A DNA stretch of 64,000 bases from Streptomyces sp. P3 (GCF_003032475.1 NZ_CP028369.1:1302001-1366000), one strand, 5' to 3'; counted from the stretch's first letter, positions 15,297 through 24,484 are shown. Numbers and translations are program-made. Notes: a model not told the origin generated them from the sequence alone.

Positions 15297-16229
15297 TTAA
15301 GAGCCCCCGGCCGCCTCCTGTCGCTTCACCAACTCACGGAAGTCCGTCGTGTCGCCGGCGGGGGGCTCCTCGGCCGTGACCCGGGTGCCGTAGTCGCTGT
15401 AGAACGCGGTCTGGCTGTACGCGCCCGCCGTGGTCTCGCCCTTCTCGACCTTCTTGGCCAGCAGGTCCCGGTCGTCGACCCAGATGTCGACGGTCTCGGT
15501 GGTGACGCCCGCCTGTTCCAGCGTCTTCTTCAACTCGTCCAGCTGACCCCGGTCGAGGTGGGAGTTCCGCTCGGCGAGGTCGGCCACCTCGACCGTGCCC
15601 GAGTAGTGCGTGGTGTTCCGGCCCCGCACCTTCTCCTGACCGACCTCGCGGACGTCCCCGCAGGCCAGCAGCAGCTTCACCGACTGGTTCGGGGTGGTGT
15701 TCGTCAGTTGGTCCTTCAGGTACGCGCCGGAGCCGCCGCCGAGCTTCTCCAGGTCGTCGTACGCGTACTTGATCCAGTGTCTGCCGCCGGTCTGCCCCGC
15801 GAAGGAGTCGCCCATCCTGGCGTAGTAGGCGTCGGGCAGGTACCGGGCCTCCATCGAGGTGGCGCCCATCTGCCGCATCGTGTCGGCCATGGTGCCGCCG
15901 GTGTACGTGATGGTGAGCGTGCCGGTGAGGCCGTTCCTCCAGCCCAGGGCGCCCTCGGCGGTCATCGACATCACCGAGCCCATGGTCGTGGTGGACTCGA
16001 CCTTCGCGGAGTCGGCGCCGTCGGTGGACTTCTCGGCGCTCTGCAGCGCCGCTACGGGGCTGAGCCGCGGGCCGCCGTCCACGCCCTCACCGGAGCCGCC
16101 CGAGCCGCCCGAGCGGCCCGTTCCGCCGGAGCCGCTCGAGCCGCCCGAGCCGCTGCAGGCCGTCGCCCCCGCCAGCAGGACCACTGCCGCGATCGAGAGG
16201 CCCGCACGGCGCGCGCTCGTGCACTTCAT
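15297..16229 (-). CDS. LppX/LprG-like secreted lipoprotein (paralogue 2)
   Basis: About 310 residues, beginning MKCTSARRAGLSIAAVVLL with a lipobox ending in Cys25. A Gly/Ser linker (about residues 26-50) follows. The globular part shares landmarks with its downstream neighbour: a WIKY/WVRF segment, GRNTTHYSG against GVRTDHYTG, WVDDRDLLAK against WVDADDRTRQ, and a final YSDYG/FSDFG strand. The start was set at the second Met (16229) because of its GGGGTGGGACGA site; ATG at 16244 is the alternative. The pair sits between rplJ and rplA in the same direction. Lipid or glycolipid handling at the envelope is inferred. Confidence 0.8.
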   Translation of the reverse strand: MKCTSARRAGLSIAAVVLLAGATACSGSGGSSGSGGTGRSGGSGGSGEGVDGGPRLSPVAALQSAEKSTDGADSAKVESTTTMGSVMSMTAEGALGWRNGLTGTLTITYTGGTMADTMRQMGATSMEARYLPDAYYARMGDSFAGQTGGRHWIKYAYDDLEKLGGGSGAYLKDQLTNTTPNQSVKLLLACGDVREVGQEKVRGRNTTHYSGTVEVADLAERNSHLDRGQLDELKKTLEQAGVTTETVDIWVDDRDLLAKKVEKGETTAGAYSQTAFYSDYGTRVTAEEPPAGDTTDFRELVKRQEAAGGS

Positions 16230-16319
16230 TCGTCCCACCCCCATGGAATGCCTGTCACTGGACGTTAACGCACGGCACCGACAGTCGTACGAAGAAAGAG
16301 AGGTACGACAAAAAGGGAC

Positions 16320-16350
16320 GAGCCCCGCACCTCGAAAGGTTGCGGGGCTC
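16320..16350 (-). terminator. rplKA terminator
   Basis: A 10-bp perfect stem (GAGCCCCGCA at 16320-16329, TGCGGGGCTC at 16341-16350) that extends inward through ACCT/AGGT to a CGAA loop with one bulged base. It lies 28 bp after the rplA stop. Confidence 0.8.
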
Positions 16351-16377
16351 GTCGCCGACTCGGGCGAACCGTCAGGT

Positions 16378-17103
16378 TCAGACCGCGGCCGGGTCCTCCT
16401 CGACGAGAAGGTTCCGGGTGCGGTTCGGGTCGACCTGGATGCCGGGGCCGATCGTGGTGCTGATCGCGGCCTTCTTGATGTAGCGACCCTTGGCCGCGGA
16501 CGGCTTCAGACGGAGGATCTCCTCCAGCGCCGCGCCGTAGTTCTCCACCAGCTTGTCGTCGTCGAAGGACGCCTTGCCGATGATGAAGTGCAGGTTCGAG
16601 TGCTTGTCGACGCGGAACTCGATCTTGCCGCCCTTGATCTCGGTCACGGCCTTGGCCACGTCCGGGGTCACGGTGCCGGTCTTCGGGTTGGGCATCAGAC
16701 CACGCGGGCCGAGGACGCGGCCGAGGCGGCCGACCTTGCCCATGAGGTCCGGGGTGGCGACGACGGCGTCGAAGTCCAGACGCCCCTTCGCCACCTCGTC
16801 GATCAGTTCGTCGGAGCCGACGATGTCGGCTCCGGCGGCCTCCGCGGCCGCAGCACGGTCACCGGTCGCGAAGACCAGGACCCGGGCGGTCTTGCCGGTG
16901 CCGTGCGGCAGGTTCACGGTGCCACGGACCATCTGGTCGGCCTTGCGCGGGTCGACACCCAGGCGGAAGGCGACCTCGACGGTGCCGTCGAACTTGCTCG
17001 TGGAGGTCTCCTTGGCGAGACGGACGGCCTCGAGCGGGGCGTAGAGCTTCTCCCGGTCGATCTTGGCGTCCGCAGCGCGGAGGGACTTGCTGCGCTTGCT
17101 CAC
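16378..17103 (-). CDS. rplA: 50S ribosomal protein L1
   Basis: L1 is the 23S rRNA-binding protein of the mobile stalk next to the E site and in many bacteria represses the rplKA mRNA. The GTG at 17103 gives 241 residues beginning (M)[20 protein letters not shown], the standard actinobacterial length. Upstream in-frame sequence is antisense-like and unconserved. It is 85 bp downstream of rplK, and its transcript ends at the strong hairpin at 16320-16350. Confidence 0.97.
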   Translation of the reverse strand: MSKRSKSLRAADAKIDREKLYAPLEAVRLAKETSTSKFDGTVEVAFRLGVDPRKADQMVRGTVNLPHGTGKTARVLVFATGDRAAAAEAAGADIVGSDELIDEVAKGRLDFDAVVATPDLMGKVGRLGRVLGPRGLMPNPKTGTVTPDVAKAVTEIKGGKIEFRVDKHSNLHFIIGKASFDDDKLVENYGAALEEILRLKPSAAKGRYIKKAAISTTIGPGIQVDPNRTRNLLVEEDPAAV

Positions 17104-17188
17104 TACTGCTCCAGTGTGTCTTGAGGAGTCGTGGTACGGGCCGAGCAGGCCCTGCCACGGTGCTACGAAGGTGCTACGGGGCTGGGGA

Positions 17189-17623
17189 TCAGCCCTCGAC
17201 CGTGATGCCCATGGAGCGGGCGGTGCCGGCGATGATCTTCGACGCGGCGTCCAGGTCGTTGGCGTTGAGGTCGGGAAGCTTGGTCGTGGCGATCTCACGG
17301 ACCTGCGCCTCGGTGATCTTGGCGACCTTGGTCTTGTGCGGCTCGCCCGAGCCCTTCTCGACACCCGCGGCCTTGAGGATCATCTTCGCGGCCGGCGGCG
17401 TCTTGGTGACGAAGGTGAAGGAACGGTCCTCGTAGACCGTGATCTCCACCGGGATCACCCAGCCACGCTGCGACTCGGTCGCGGCGTTGTAGGCCTTGCA
17501 GAACTCCATGATGTTGACGCCGTGCTGGCCGAGCGCGGGGCCGACCGGCGGCGCGGGGTTGGCCGCACCGGCGTTGATCTGGAGCTTGATGAGCCCCGTG
17601 ACCTTCTTCTTCTTGGGAGGCAT
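17189..17623 (-). CDS. rplK: 50S ribosomal protein L11
   Basis: This 144-residue protein binds the GTPase-associated region of 23S rRNA and is needed for RelA activation and for thiostrepton sensitivity. The N-terminal proline-rich domain ([20 protein letters not shown]) and the C-terminal RNA-binding domain are complete. The ATG at 17623 has GGAGAGAG just upstream. It is first in the rplK-rplA pair, separated from nusG by a strong hairpin, so it probably has its own promoter in the roughly 110 bp before the start. Confidence 0.98.
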
Positions 17624-17734
17624 TGCTCTCTCCGGGTCCTAGTGAGAGTTTTTTCAGCCTTCCGGTCCGGATGATCCGGATGGAGGCATACCGCACAACG
17701 ATAACGGGTATCTCTGCGCGGCCAAAAACCGAGC

Positions 17735-17767
17735 AGGTCAGGCGAGCTGTGACAGCCCGCCTGACCT
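17735..17767 (-). terminator. nusG-rplK terminator/attenuator
   Basis: A 10-bp outer stem (AGGTCAGGCG at 17735-17744 with CGCCTGACCT at 17758-17767) encloses a GCTGT/ACAGC inner stem, giving about 15 paired bases with single-base mismatches. It follows the nusG stop by 27 bp. Confidence 0.75.
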
Positions 17768-17794
17768 GGTCGGAGGCGTGTGTTCCAGAAGGAG

Positions 17795-18658
17795 CTAGTT
17801 CTTCTGGATCTGGTCGAAGCTGAGCTCGACCGGGGTCTCGCGGCCGAAGATCTCGACGAGGCCCTTGACCTTCTTCGAGTCGGCGTTGATCTCGTTGATC
17901 GTGGCCTGCAGCGTGGCGAACGGACCGTCGGTGACGGTGACCGAGTCGCCCACCTCGAAGTCCAGCACCTGGACCTCGACCTTGCGGGCCGGAGCCGGCT
18001 TGCCCTCGGCCTCGGCGGCCTCACGGGCGGCCTTCTCCTCGGCCTCCGGGGCGAGCATCTTGACGATCTCGTCCAGGGTCAGCGGGTACGGGTCGTACGC
18101 GTTGCCCACGAAGCCGGTGACGCCGGGGGTGTTGCGGACGACGCCCCAGGACTCGTTCGTCAGGTCCATGCGCACCAGCACGTAGCCGGGGAGCTTGTTC
18201 TGACGGATGGTCTTGCGCTCGCCGTTCTTGATCTGCGCGACCTCTTCCTGCGGCACCTCGGCCTGGAAGATGAAGTCCTCGACGTTCAGCGAGACGGCGC
18301 GCTGCTCCAGGTTGGTCTTCACGCGGTTCTCGTAACCGGCGTACGTGTGGATGACGTACCACTCGCCGGGGAGGGTGCGCAGTTCCTCGCGCAGGGCGAC
18401 GACGGGGTCGACCGGCTCGGCCGGCTCTTCCTCCTCGGCTTCCTCGGACTCTTCGGCGACGGCCTCGTCGGCGTCATCGTCCTCGGCGCCCGCGGCGTCC
18501 TCGTCCTCGACGTGCAGCGCGGCTTCCTCCGCGGGCTCGCCCGCGTCGGCCTCGGCAGCCTCGAACTCGTCCACCTCGTCCGAGCCCTCGACGATGTCGA
18601 GCTCGTCGTCCACGGACTCGTCCGGCTCGATGGCGTCGTTCAGGTTCTGGTCAGACAC
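17795..18658 (-). CDS. nusG: Transcription termination/antitermination factor NusG
   Basis: NusG binds the RNA polymerase clamp and links it to Rho or to the ribosome. The C-terminal 200 residues hold the NGN domain ([20 protein letters not shown]) and a KOW domain ([15 protein letters not shown]). The first roughly 80 residues are an acidic, low-complexity extension, which accounts for the unusual 287-residue length against about 180 in E. coli; such extensions are common in actinobacteria. The start is GTG at 18658. It lies downstream of secE with a weak hairpin between them. Confidence 0.96.
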   Translation of the reverse strand: MSDQNLNDAIEPDESVDDELDIVEGSDEVDEFEAAEADAGEPAEEAALHVEDEDAAGAEDDDADEAVAEESEEAEEEEPAEPVDPVVALREELRTLPGEWYVIHTYAGYENRVKTNLEQRAVSLNVEDFIFQAEVPQEEVAQIKNGERKTIRQNKLPGYVLVRMDLTNESWGVVRNTPGVTGFVGNAYDPYPLTLDEIVKMLAPEAEEKAAREAAEAEGKPAPARKVEVQVLDFEVGDSVTVTDGPFATLQATINEINADSKKVKGLVEIFGRETPVELSFDQIQKN

Positions 18659-18703
18659 GGTGGCTGCTTCTTCCTGGATACATAGGGGTGGAACATGCGA
18701 AAG

Positions 18704-18726
18704 GGGCGCCGGATACCTCGGCGCCC
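18704..18726 (-). repeat. Hairpin between secE and nusG
   Basis: A 7-bp perfect inverted repeat (GGGCGCC at 18704-18710, GGCGCCC at 18720-18726) lies just after the secE stop. It is too short to be sure of termination and may only modulate read-through into nusG. Confidence 0.4.
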
Positions 18727-18738
18727 TTCGCTCTAGGC

Positions 18739-19026
18739 TCAGCCAAAGACGTACTTGGCGGCGTGGCTGAGTCCATAGTCAATCACGGTCACCAGGCCGA
18801 TCATGATGACGACGAACACGATCACCACGGTGGTGTACGTCGTCAGCTGACCACGAGTGGGCCATACGACCTTGCGGAGCTCCGCAACGATCTGGCGGTA
18901 GAAGAGCGCGAGGCGCTTGAGCGGGCCCTTCTTGGCACGCTTACCACCCTTACGGGCCTTCTTCTTCGCCTCAGGCGCCTCGTCCTGGGCATCAGGCGTG
19001 TCGATGGAGCCCACGGCGTCCGCCAT
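18739..19026 (-). CDS. secE: Preprotein translocase subunit SecE
   Basis: SecE clamps SecY in the protein-export channel. The 95-residue protein has a charged Lys-rich N-terminal region and the family signature [13 protein letters not shown]. One transmembrane helix follows ([21 protein letters not shown]). A single C-terminal membrane segment is the short form found in most Gram-positive bacteria. It lies between tRNA-Trp and nusG, the conserved actinobacterial order. Confidence 0.97.
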   Translation of the reverse strand: MADAVGSIDTPDAQDEAPEAKKKARKGGKRAKKGPLKRLALFYRQIVAELRKVVWPTRGQLTTYTTVVIVFVVIMIGLVTVIDYGLSHAAKYVFG

Positions 19027-19140
19027 TCGTCCTCACCTGTTCCCGGGTCGTGGCCGTGCCGCGCCCGGTCTGAGCCGCACGGCGAGTGCATTGCTGTACG
19101 TACATGCGCTGCGCACACATCCTGGTGACGGAGTGTGTAG

Positions 19141-19213
19141 CAGGGCCGGAGGGACTTGAACCCCCAACCGCTGGTTTTGGAGACCAGTGCTCTACCAATT
19201 GAGCTACGACCCT
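19141..19213 (-). tRNA. tRNA-Trp (CCA anticodon)
   Basis: A complete cloverleaf of 73 nt. The acceptor AGGGTCG pairs with CGGCCCT, the anticodon loop is TCTCCAAA with anticodon CCA, and the T-loop is GGTTCAAGTC. The 3' CCA is not encoded. It lies upstream of secE, as in other actinobacteria. Confidence 0.97.
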
Positions 19214-19441
19214 TTGTGTGTCCCCCAACGTACCGCATCCGCCCGGGTGCTCGGTGTGCACCTGATGTGGCGCGGCTGTCGAAGGCCAACGACGTGTGAG
19301 TGTACGTGGTCTTGAGCGCCTCGTCGAACGGAAAGGGTCCTTGATCGGATTCCTTCGGATGTTCTCCTGGATGTTCGCTCGGCTGACCAGTCCGTGAAAC
19401 CCGTGTGCCGGGCCGGTTTCCGGTCTGAAACCATGGACCCC

Positions 19442-20668
19442 ATGAGCGCTGCAACCCCTCCCACCGACCGCCGGGTCTCCGCCCGAGTCGGCGCGATCTC
19501 CGAGTCCGCCACCCTCGCCGTGGACGCCAAGGCCAAGGCCCTGAAGGCCGCCGGGCGCCCGGTGATCGGCTTCGGCGCCGGCGAGCCCGACTTCCCGACC
19601 CCGGACTACATCGTCGAGGCCGCGATCGAGGCCTGCAAGAACCCCAAGTTCCACCGGTACACGCCGGCCGGGGGTCTGCCCGAGCTGAAGGCCGCGATCG
19701 CCGCGAAGACGCTGCGCGACTCCGGCTACGAGGTCGAGGCCTCGCAGATCCTGGTCACCAACGGCGGCAAGCAGGCCATCTACGAGGCCTTCGCCGCGAT
19801 CCTCGACCCGGGCGACGAGGTCATCGTCCCGGCCCCGTACTGGACCACGTACCCGGAGTCGATCCGGCTGGCCGGCGGCGTCCCGGTGGACGTGGTGGCC
19901 GACGAGACGACCGGTTACCGCGTCTCCGTCGAGCAGTTGGAGGCGGCCCGCACGGAGCGGACGAAGGTCGTCCTGTTCGTCTCCCCCTCGAACCCGACCG
20001 GCGCGGTCTACAGCGCCGAGGACGCCGAGGCGATCGGCCGCTGGGCCGTCGAGCACGGGCTGTGGGTCATGACGGACGAGATCTACGAGCACCTCGTCTA
20101 CGGCGACGCGACGTTCACCTCGCTGCCGGCGATCCTCCCCGAGCTGCGCGACAAGTGCATCGTCGTCAACGGTGTCGCCAAGACGTACGCGATGACCGGC
20201 TGGCGGGTGGGCTGGATCATCGGGCCGAAGGACGTCGTCAAGGCCGCGACGAACCTGCAGTCGCACGCCACCTCGAACGTGTCCAACGTGGCGCAGATCG
20301 CCGCCCTGGCCGCCGTCTCCGGCGACCTGTCGGCCGTCGAGACGATGCGCGAGGCCTTCGACCGGCGCCGCAGGACCATCGTCCGGATGCTCAACGAGAT
20401 CGACGGCGTCGTCTGCCCGGAGCCCGAGGGCGCGTTCTACGCGTACCCGTCGGTGAAGGCGCTGCTCGGCAAGGAGATCCGCGGCAGGCGTCCGCAGGAC
20501 TCGGTCGAGCTCGCCGCGCTGATCCTGGAGGAGGCCGAGGTCGCGGTGGTGCCGGGCGAGGCCTTCGGCACCCCGGGGTATCTGCGGCTGTCGTACGCGC
20601 TGGGCGACGAGGACCTCGTCGAGGGCGTGAGCCGCGTCCAGAAGCTGCTGGCGGAGGCCAGGGACTGA
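19442..20668 (+). CDS. aspC: Aspartate aminotransferase (class I, PLP-dependent)
   Basis: The enzyme exchanges amino groups between aspartate and 2-oxoglutarate using pyridoxal phosphate. The 408-residue protein has the PLP-binding lysine K247 in [13 protein letters not shown]184 in SPSNPTG, D212 and Y215 in TDEIYEH, and the carboxylate-binding arginine region near the C-terminus (YLRLSYAL). The start at [11 protein letters not shown] was chosen by family length; ATG codons at 19433 and 19394 are in frame, and no clear ribosome-binding site is visible, so the mRNA may be leaderless. Narrow specificity is not provable from sequence; related aminotransferases also act on aromatic substrates. 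Confidence 0.9.
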   Translation: MSAATPPTDRRVSARVGAISESATLAVDAKAKALKAAGRPVIGFGAGEPDFPTPDYIVEAAIEACKNPKFHRYTPAGGLPELKAAIAAKTLRDSGYEVEASQILVTNGGKQAIYEAFAAILDPGDEVIVPAPYWTTYPESIRLAGGVPVDVVADETTGYRVSVEQLEAARTERTKVVLFVSPSNPTGAVYSAEDAEAIGRWAVEHGLWVMTDEIYEHLVYGDATFTSLPAILPELRDKCIVVNGVAKTYAMTGWRVGWIIGPKDVVKAATNLQSHATSNVSNVAQIAALAAVSGDLSAVETMREAFDRRRRTIVRMLNEIDGVVCPEPEGAFYAYPSVKALLGKEIRGRRPQDSVELAALILEEAEVAVVPGEAFGTPGYLRLSYALGDEDLVEGVSRVQKLLAEARD

Positions 20669-20683
20669 CGTCCGCCTCCCCCA

Positions 20684-20717
20684 CGGGACCGCATGCCGAC
20701 CCCGGTGTGCGGTCCCG
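20684..20717 (+). terminator. aspC terminator
   Basis: A perfect 10-bp stem (CGGGACCGCA at 20684-20693, TGCGGTCCCG at 20708-20717) with a 14-nt loop lies 15 bp after the aspC stop. Confidence 0.75.
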
Positions 20718-20791
20718 CTGCTTTGTGCGAGCAAGACCACGTTCGGGGAAAGCGCTACCGGGACGCCCGGGACGTACGGCAGGATCGCTGA

Positions 20792-21823
20792 ATGGAGCGT
20801 GTACGTGATGTCTCTGTTCTGCCGAAGGCCCATCTGCACCTGCACTTCACCGGGTCGATGCGGCCGACCACCGTGCTGGAGCTGGCCGACAAGTACGGTG
20901 TCCGCCTGCCCGACGCGCTGACGGAGGCGCTGACCAGCGGTGAGCCGCCCAGACTGCGTGCGACGGACGAGCGCGGCTGGTTCCGCTTCCAGCGCCTGTA
21001 CGACGCGGCCCGTTCGTGTCTTCGGGAGCCGGAGGACATCCAGCGGCTGGTGCGGGAGGCCGCCGAGGAGGACCTCAGGGACGGCTCGCACTGGCTCGAG
21101 ATCCAGGTCGACCCGACGTCGTACGCGCCCCGGCTGGGCGGGCTGATCCCGGCGCTGGAGGTCATCCTGGACGCGGTGGAGACGACGTCGCGCGAGACCG
21201 GGCTCGGTATGCGGGTCCTCGTCGCGGCGAACCGGATGAAGCACCCGCTGGACGCCCGCACCCTGGCCCGGCTGGCCGTGCGGTACGCGGACCGCGGGGT
21301 GGTCGGTTTCGGGCTCTCCAACGACGAACGCAGGGGCATGGCGCGGGATTTCGACCGGGCCTTCGCGATCGCTCGCGAGGGCGGGCTGCTGTCCGCCCCG
21401 CACGGCGGCGAGCTGACCGGCCCGTCGTCCGTGCGCGACTGCCTGGACGACCTGTACGCGAACCGCCTCGGGCACGGCGTACGGGCGGCCGAGGACCCCA
21501 GGCTGCTGAGGAAGCTCGCCGAACGCGGGGTGACCTGCGAGGTCTGCCCGGCCTCGAACGTGGCCCTGGGCGTGTACGAGAAGCCCGAGGAAGTGCCGCT
21601 GCGCACCCTGTTCGACGCGGGCGTCCCCATGGCGCTGGGCGCCGACGACCCGCTGCTGTTCGGCTCACGCCTGGCCGCCCAGTACGAGATCGCCCGCCGC
21701 TACCACGCCTTCACGGACGAGGAGTTGGCGGAACTGGCCCGGCAGTCGGTGCGAGGCTCGGCGGCGCCCGAGGACGTGCGCCGGAAACTGCTCTCGGGCG
21801 TGGACGACTGGCTGGCGTCCTGA
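20792..21823 (+). CDS. add: Adenosine deaminase family protein
   Basis: This 343-residue protein belongs to the metal-dependent adenosine/AMP deaminases, which hydrolyse adenine-type amino groups. The N-terminal metal motif PKAHLHLHFTG gives H16 and H18. HGGE corresponds to the canonical HAGE with the catalytic Glu, GHGVRA to the GHG with the catalytic His, and GADDP to the metal-binding Asp motif. The usual Asp of HxHxDG is replaced by Thr (HLHFTG), so substrate preference could differ from simple adenosine; aminodeoxyfutalosine deaminases are relatives. Neighbours are not functionally linked. Confidence 0.85.
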   Translation: MERVRDVSVLPKAHLHLHFTGSMRPTTVLELADKYGVRLPDALTEALTSGEPPRLRATDERGWFRFQRLYDAARSCLREPEDIQRLVREAAEEDLRDGSHWLEIQVDPTSYAPRLGGLIPALEVILDAVETTSRETGLGMRVLVAANRMKHPLDARTLARLAVRYADRGVVGFGLSNDERRGMARDFDRAFAIAREGGLLSAPHGGELTGPSSVRDCLDDLYANRLGHGVRAAEDPRLLRKLAERGVTCEVCPASNVALGVYEKPEEVPLRTLFDAGVPMALGADDPLLFGSRLAAQYEIARRYHAFTDEELAELARQSVRGSAAPEDVRRKLLSGVDDWLAS

Positions 21824-21925
21824 GCGCTCCCCTGAGCCCGCGGCGGTGCACCCGCACCGCCCGCCCGGCACCGCTGAGCCCGGGGCGGTGAGCCCGAACC
21901 CTGGAAGCCGGAAGCCGGTCGGGGC

Positions 21926-22981
21926 CTACAGCCCGACGCCCACCATCACCGGCTCGTTGACGAGGATGACGCCGAAGGCCTCGCGTACGCCGGCGACGAC
22001 CTCGCGGGCCAGCGCCAGCAGGTCTTCCGTGGTCGCCTCGCCCCGGTTGGTGAGGGCGAGGGTGTGCTTGGTGGAGATGCGGGCGGGGCCGCTGCCGTAC
22101 CCCTTGGTGAAGCCCGCCTTGTCGATCAGCCAGGCCGCCGACGTCTTGGTGTGCCCTTGGCCTGCCGGATAGGCCGGCGGCTCCGCGTCCTCGCCCAGCC
22201 GCTCCTTCACGCGCGCGTGGAACGCGGCGAAGTCGGCGTCGGTGAGGATCGGGTTGGTGAAGAAGGAACCGGCCGACCAGGTGTCGTGGTCGTCGGCGTC
22301 CAGCACCATGCCCTTCCCGGCGCGCAGCTTCAGCACGGTCTCGCGGGCGTCGGCGAGCGGCACCCGGTCGCCCGGCCCGACGCCCAGCGCGCGTGCCGTC
22401 TCCGCGTACTTCAGCGGCGCCGACAGCCCGTCCGCGTCCTCCAGCTCGAAGCGGACCCGCAGGACGACGTACCGGTCCGGGTCGGCCTTGAAGCGACTGT
22501 GACGGTAGGAGAAGGCACACTCCTCTGCGGCGAGCGCGACCGTCTCACCCGCCCGGCGGTCGTAGGCGATCACCTCGGTGATCGTGCTGGAGACCTCCTG
22601 GCCGTACGCCCCGACGTTCTGGATCGGGGTGGCGCCCGCCGAGCCCGGGATGCCGGCCAGGCACTCGATGCCGGCCAGACCGGCCGCCACGGTGCGCGCG
22701 ACGGCGTCGCTCCACACCTCGCCCGCGGCCAGCTCCAGCCGCGTCCCGGTGAGTTCGCAGCCGCGGGTGGCGATGCGCAGAGCCGTCCCCTCGAAGCCCT
22801 TGTCGCCGATGACGAGGTTGGAGCCGCCGCCGACGATCAGCAGGGGCGTGCCGGCCGTGTCGGCCTCACGTACGGCGGCGATCACCTCGGCGTCGGTGGT
22901 CGCGGTCACCAGCCTGGTGGCGGGGCCGCCCAGCCTGAAGGTGGTCAGCGGGGCGAGCGGGGCGTCATGGAGTTCCTGCAC
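21926..22981 (-). CDS. murB: UDP-N-acetylenolpyruvoylglucosamine reductase
   Basis: MurB reduces UDP-GlcNAc-enolpyruvate to UDP-MurNAc with NADPH and FAD, the second committed step of peptidoglycan precursor synthesis in the cytoplasm. The FAD-binding VGGGSNLVIGD lies near residues 50-60, IPGSAGATPIQNVGAYGQE near 111-129, the conserved R160 in SYRHSRFK, and the proton-donor serine S239 in GSFFTNP. The length of 351 and the C-terminal layout fit type I MurB. It starts at GTG 22981 with no obvious ribosome-binding site. It is read separately from the had genes, which end in a terminator upstream. Confidence 0.95.
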   Translation of the reverse strand: MQELHDAPLAPLTTFRLGGPATRLVTATTDAEVIAAVREADTAGTPLLIVGGGSNLVIGDKGFEGTALRIATRGCELTGTRLELAAGEVWSDAVARTVAAGLAGIECLAGIPGSAGATPIQNVGAYGQEVSSTITEVIAYDRRAGETVALAAEECAFSYRHSRFKADPDRYVVLRVRFELEDADGLSAPLKYAETARALGVGPGDRVPLADARETVLKLRAGKGMVLDADDHDTWSAGSFFTNPILTDADFAAFHARVKERLGEDAEPPAYPAGQGHTKTSAAWLIDKAGFTKGYGSGPARISTKHTLALTNRGEATTEDLLALAREVVAGVREAFGVILVNEPVMVGVGL

Positions 22982-23029
22982 GCGCCCAGCCTACGAGACA
23001 CCGCCGACAGCCCTGCCCGCCCGTCACGC

Positions 23030-23063
23030 GTAAGGGGCGCCTCTTCTGGGAGACGCCCCTTAC
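23030..23063 (-). terminator. Terminator of the had-like pair
   Basis: A perfect 10-bp stem (GTAAGGGGCG at 23030-23039, CGCCCCTTAC at 23054-23063) with a CTC/GAG inner pairing follows the MaoC gene by 17 bp. Confidence 0.8.
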
Positions 23064-23080
23064 ACCGCACCGCACGCCGC

Positions 23081-23512
23081 TCAGGCCAGTCGTACGACCG
23101 CCCGTGACATTCCCAGGACCTTCTGACCGCCGCTGGTCACCGTCAGGTCCACCCGCACGGTGTTGTCGTCGAGCTTGGCGGCCACCTTGCCGGTGACCTC
23201 GATCAGCGCGCCCTGGTCGTCGTTCGGGACGACGACGGGCCGGGTGAAGCGGACGCCGTAGTCCACGAGGGCGCCCGGGTCACCGGTCCAGTCGGTCACG
23301 ACGCGGACCGCCTCGGCCATGGTGAACATGCCGTGCGCGATGACGTCCGGCAGGCCCACCTCCTTGGCGAACTTCTCGTTCCAGTGGATGGGGTTGAAGT
23401 CCCCGGAGGCGCCCGCGTACCGCACGAGCATGGCGCGGTTCACGGGGAAGGACCGGGCCGGCAGTTCGGTGCCGACCTCGACGTCGTCGTAAGCGATCTT
23501 CGTCGTCGTCAT
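23081..23512 (-). CDS. MaoC-family dehydratase, HadB-like (catalytic)
   Basis: A 143-residue hot-dog-fold protein of the R-specific hydratase group. It has the hydratase-2 signature GDFNPIHWNEKFAKEVGLP, with the catalytic Asp and His in GDFNPIH, and IAHGMFTM. It resembles the catalytic subunit HadB of mycobacterial 3-hydroxyacyl-ACP dehydratase. The start MTTTKIAYDDV at 23512 has GAGGAACC just upstream. It follows its non-catalytic partner by 7 bp, so the two probably form a heterodimer. The physiological substrate in Streptomyces, which lacks mycolates, is not known. Confidence 0.88.
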   Translation of the reverse strand: MTTTKIAYDDVEVGTELPARSFPVNRAMLVRYAGASGDFNPIHWNEKFAKEVGLPDVIAHGMFTMAEAVRVVTDWTGDPGALVDYGVRFTRPVVVPNDDQGALIEVTGKVAAKLDDNTVRVDLTVTSGGQKVLGMSRAVVRLA

Positions 23513-23519
23513 CGGTTCC

Positions 23520-23990
23520 TCACGCCTCCCCGTCGGTCTGCGCCGGCTCCGCCGCACGGGCGACCAGCTTGGTCCAGGCGGTCACGACGTGCTCCCCGCT
23601 CTCGTCGTGGACCTCGCCGCGGATGTCCAGGATGTCGTTGCCCGCCATGGACTTCACGGCCTCGATGGTCGACGTGACCGTCAGCCGGTCACCGGCGCGC
23701 ACCGGCCGCTTGTAGGCGAACTTCTGGTCGCCGTGCACCACACGGCTGTAGTCGAGGCCCAGCCGGGGGTCCTGGACGACCTGTCCCGCCGCCTTGAAGG
23801 TGATCGAGAACACGAAGGTGGGCGGCGCGATCACATCGGCGTACCCGAGCGCCTTGGCGGCCTCCGGGTCGGTGTACACCGGGTTGTCGTCCCCCACGGC
23901 CTCGGCGAACTCGCGGATCTTCTCGCGGCCGACCTCGTAGGGATCGGTGGGCGGGTAGCTCCGCCCGACGAAGGACTGGTCGAGCGCCAT
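23520..23990 (-). CDS. MaoC N-terminal-like protein, HadA/HadC-like (UPF0336 family)
   Basis: A 156-residue hot-dog-fold protein that lacks the catalytic histidine. Where HadB has GDFNPIH this protein has GDDNPVY, so it should be the structural or acyl-binding partner, as HadA is in mycobacteria. The start was taken at MALDQSFVGR (23990); an upstream ATG adds four residues. It lies between rpmG and the HadB-like gene, the same neighbourhood as hadABC next to rpmG and secE in mycobacteria. Fatty-acid or beta-oxidation-like chemistry is inferred. Confidence 0.85.
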   Translation of the reverse strand: MALDQSFVGRSYPPTDPYEVGREKIREFAEAVGDDNPVYTDPEAAKALGYADVIAPPTFVFSITFKAAGQVVQDPRLGLDYSRVVHGDQKFAYKRPVRAGDRLTVTSTIEAVKSMAGNDILDIRGEVHDESGEHVVTAWTKLVARAAEPAQTDGEA

Positions 23991-24063
23991 GGGCCTCGGC
24001 ACCTCCTGGTTCTCTGCGTCGCTGTGCGTCGCTCTACTGACCGGTACGGGTCGCTCAACGACA

Positions 24064-24097
24064 CGAGGCCGCCCCCGATCACTCGGGGACGGCCTCG
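24064..24097 (-). terminator. rpmG terminator
   Basis: An 8-bp stem (CGAGGCCG at 24064-24071, CGGCCTCG at 24090-24097) continues through one mismatch into CCCCG/CGGGG. It lies 14 bp after rpmG and before the HadA-like gene. Confidence 0.75.
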
Positions 24098-24111
24098 CAT
24101 ACGAGCCTGAT

Positions 24112-24276
24112 TTATCGCGTTTCGCGGTGCGCGGTGTGCGCGTTGCAACGCGGGCAGTGCTTCTTCATCTCCAGTCGGTCCGGGTTGTTACGCCGGTTCT
24201 TCTTGGTGATGTAGTTCCGCTCCTTGCACTCCACGCAGGCCAGCGTGATCTTCGGGCGGACGTCGGTGGCAGCCAC
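24112..24276 (-). CDS. rpmG: 50S ribosomal protein L33
   Basis: The 54-residue protein starts at GTG 24276 (AGGAGCACTCAC upstream) as (M)[16 protein letters not shown]. It carries both CxxC pairs (CVEC and CPRC), so it is the zinc-containing C+ form of L33. C+ and C- paralogues commonly coexist in Streptomyces, where zinc starvation (Zur) controls the C- form. It lies next to tRNA-Met and tRNA-Thr in the conserved actinobacterial order. Confidence 0.96.
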   Translation of the reverse strand: MAATDVRPKITLACVECKERNYITKKNRRNNPDRLEMKKHCPRCNAHTAHRETR

Positions 24277-24365
24277 GTGAGTGCTCCTTGACGAACGGAT
24301 GGGACAGATGAACGCATAAAAGAGTAGCCGATCGAAGGACCGACCCCACAATCGGCTACCGTCAG

Positions 24366-24438
24366 TAGCGGTGACCGGACTTGAACCGGTGACACAGCGA
24401 TTATGAGCCGCTTGCTCTACCGACTGAGCTACACCGCT
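24366..24438 (-). tRNA. tRNA-Met (CAT anticodon, elongator type)
   Basis: A 73-nt cloverleaf with acceptor AGCGGTG/CACCGCT, D-arm GTAGCTCAGTCGGTAGAGC and anticodon loop CTCATAA. The first acceptor pair is a normal A-T and the anticodon stem lacks the three G-C pairs of initiator tRNA, so it is an elongator. CCA is not encoded. Confidence 0.96.
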
Positions 24439-24484
24439 TTGATGGGATCAGGTCCCGCCTCGCGACGGGAACCTCACCCACCAG

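Noticed and set aside
18992..21475. 827-codon minus-strand open frame across tRNA-Trp, aspC and the deaminase gene
   Set aside because: It runs through a tRNA gene and two convincing plus-strand genes and has no recognisable domain.
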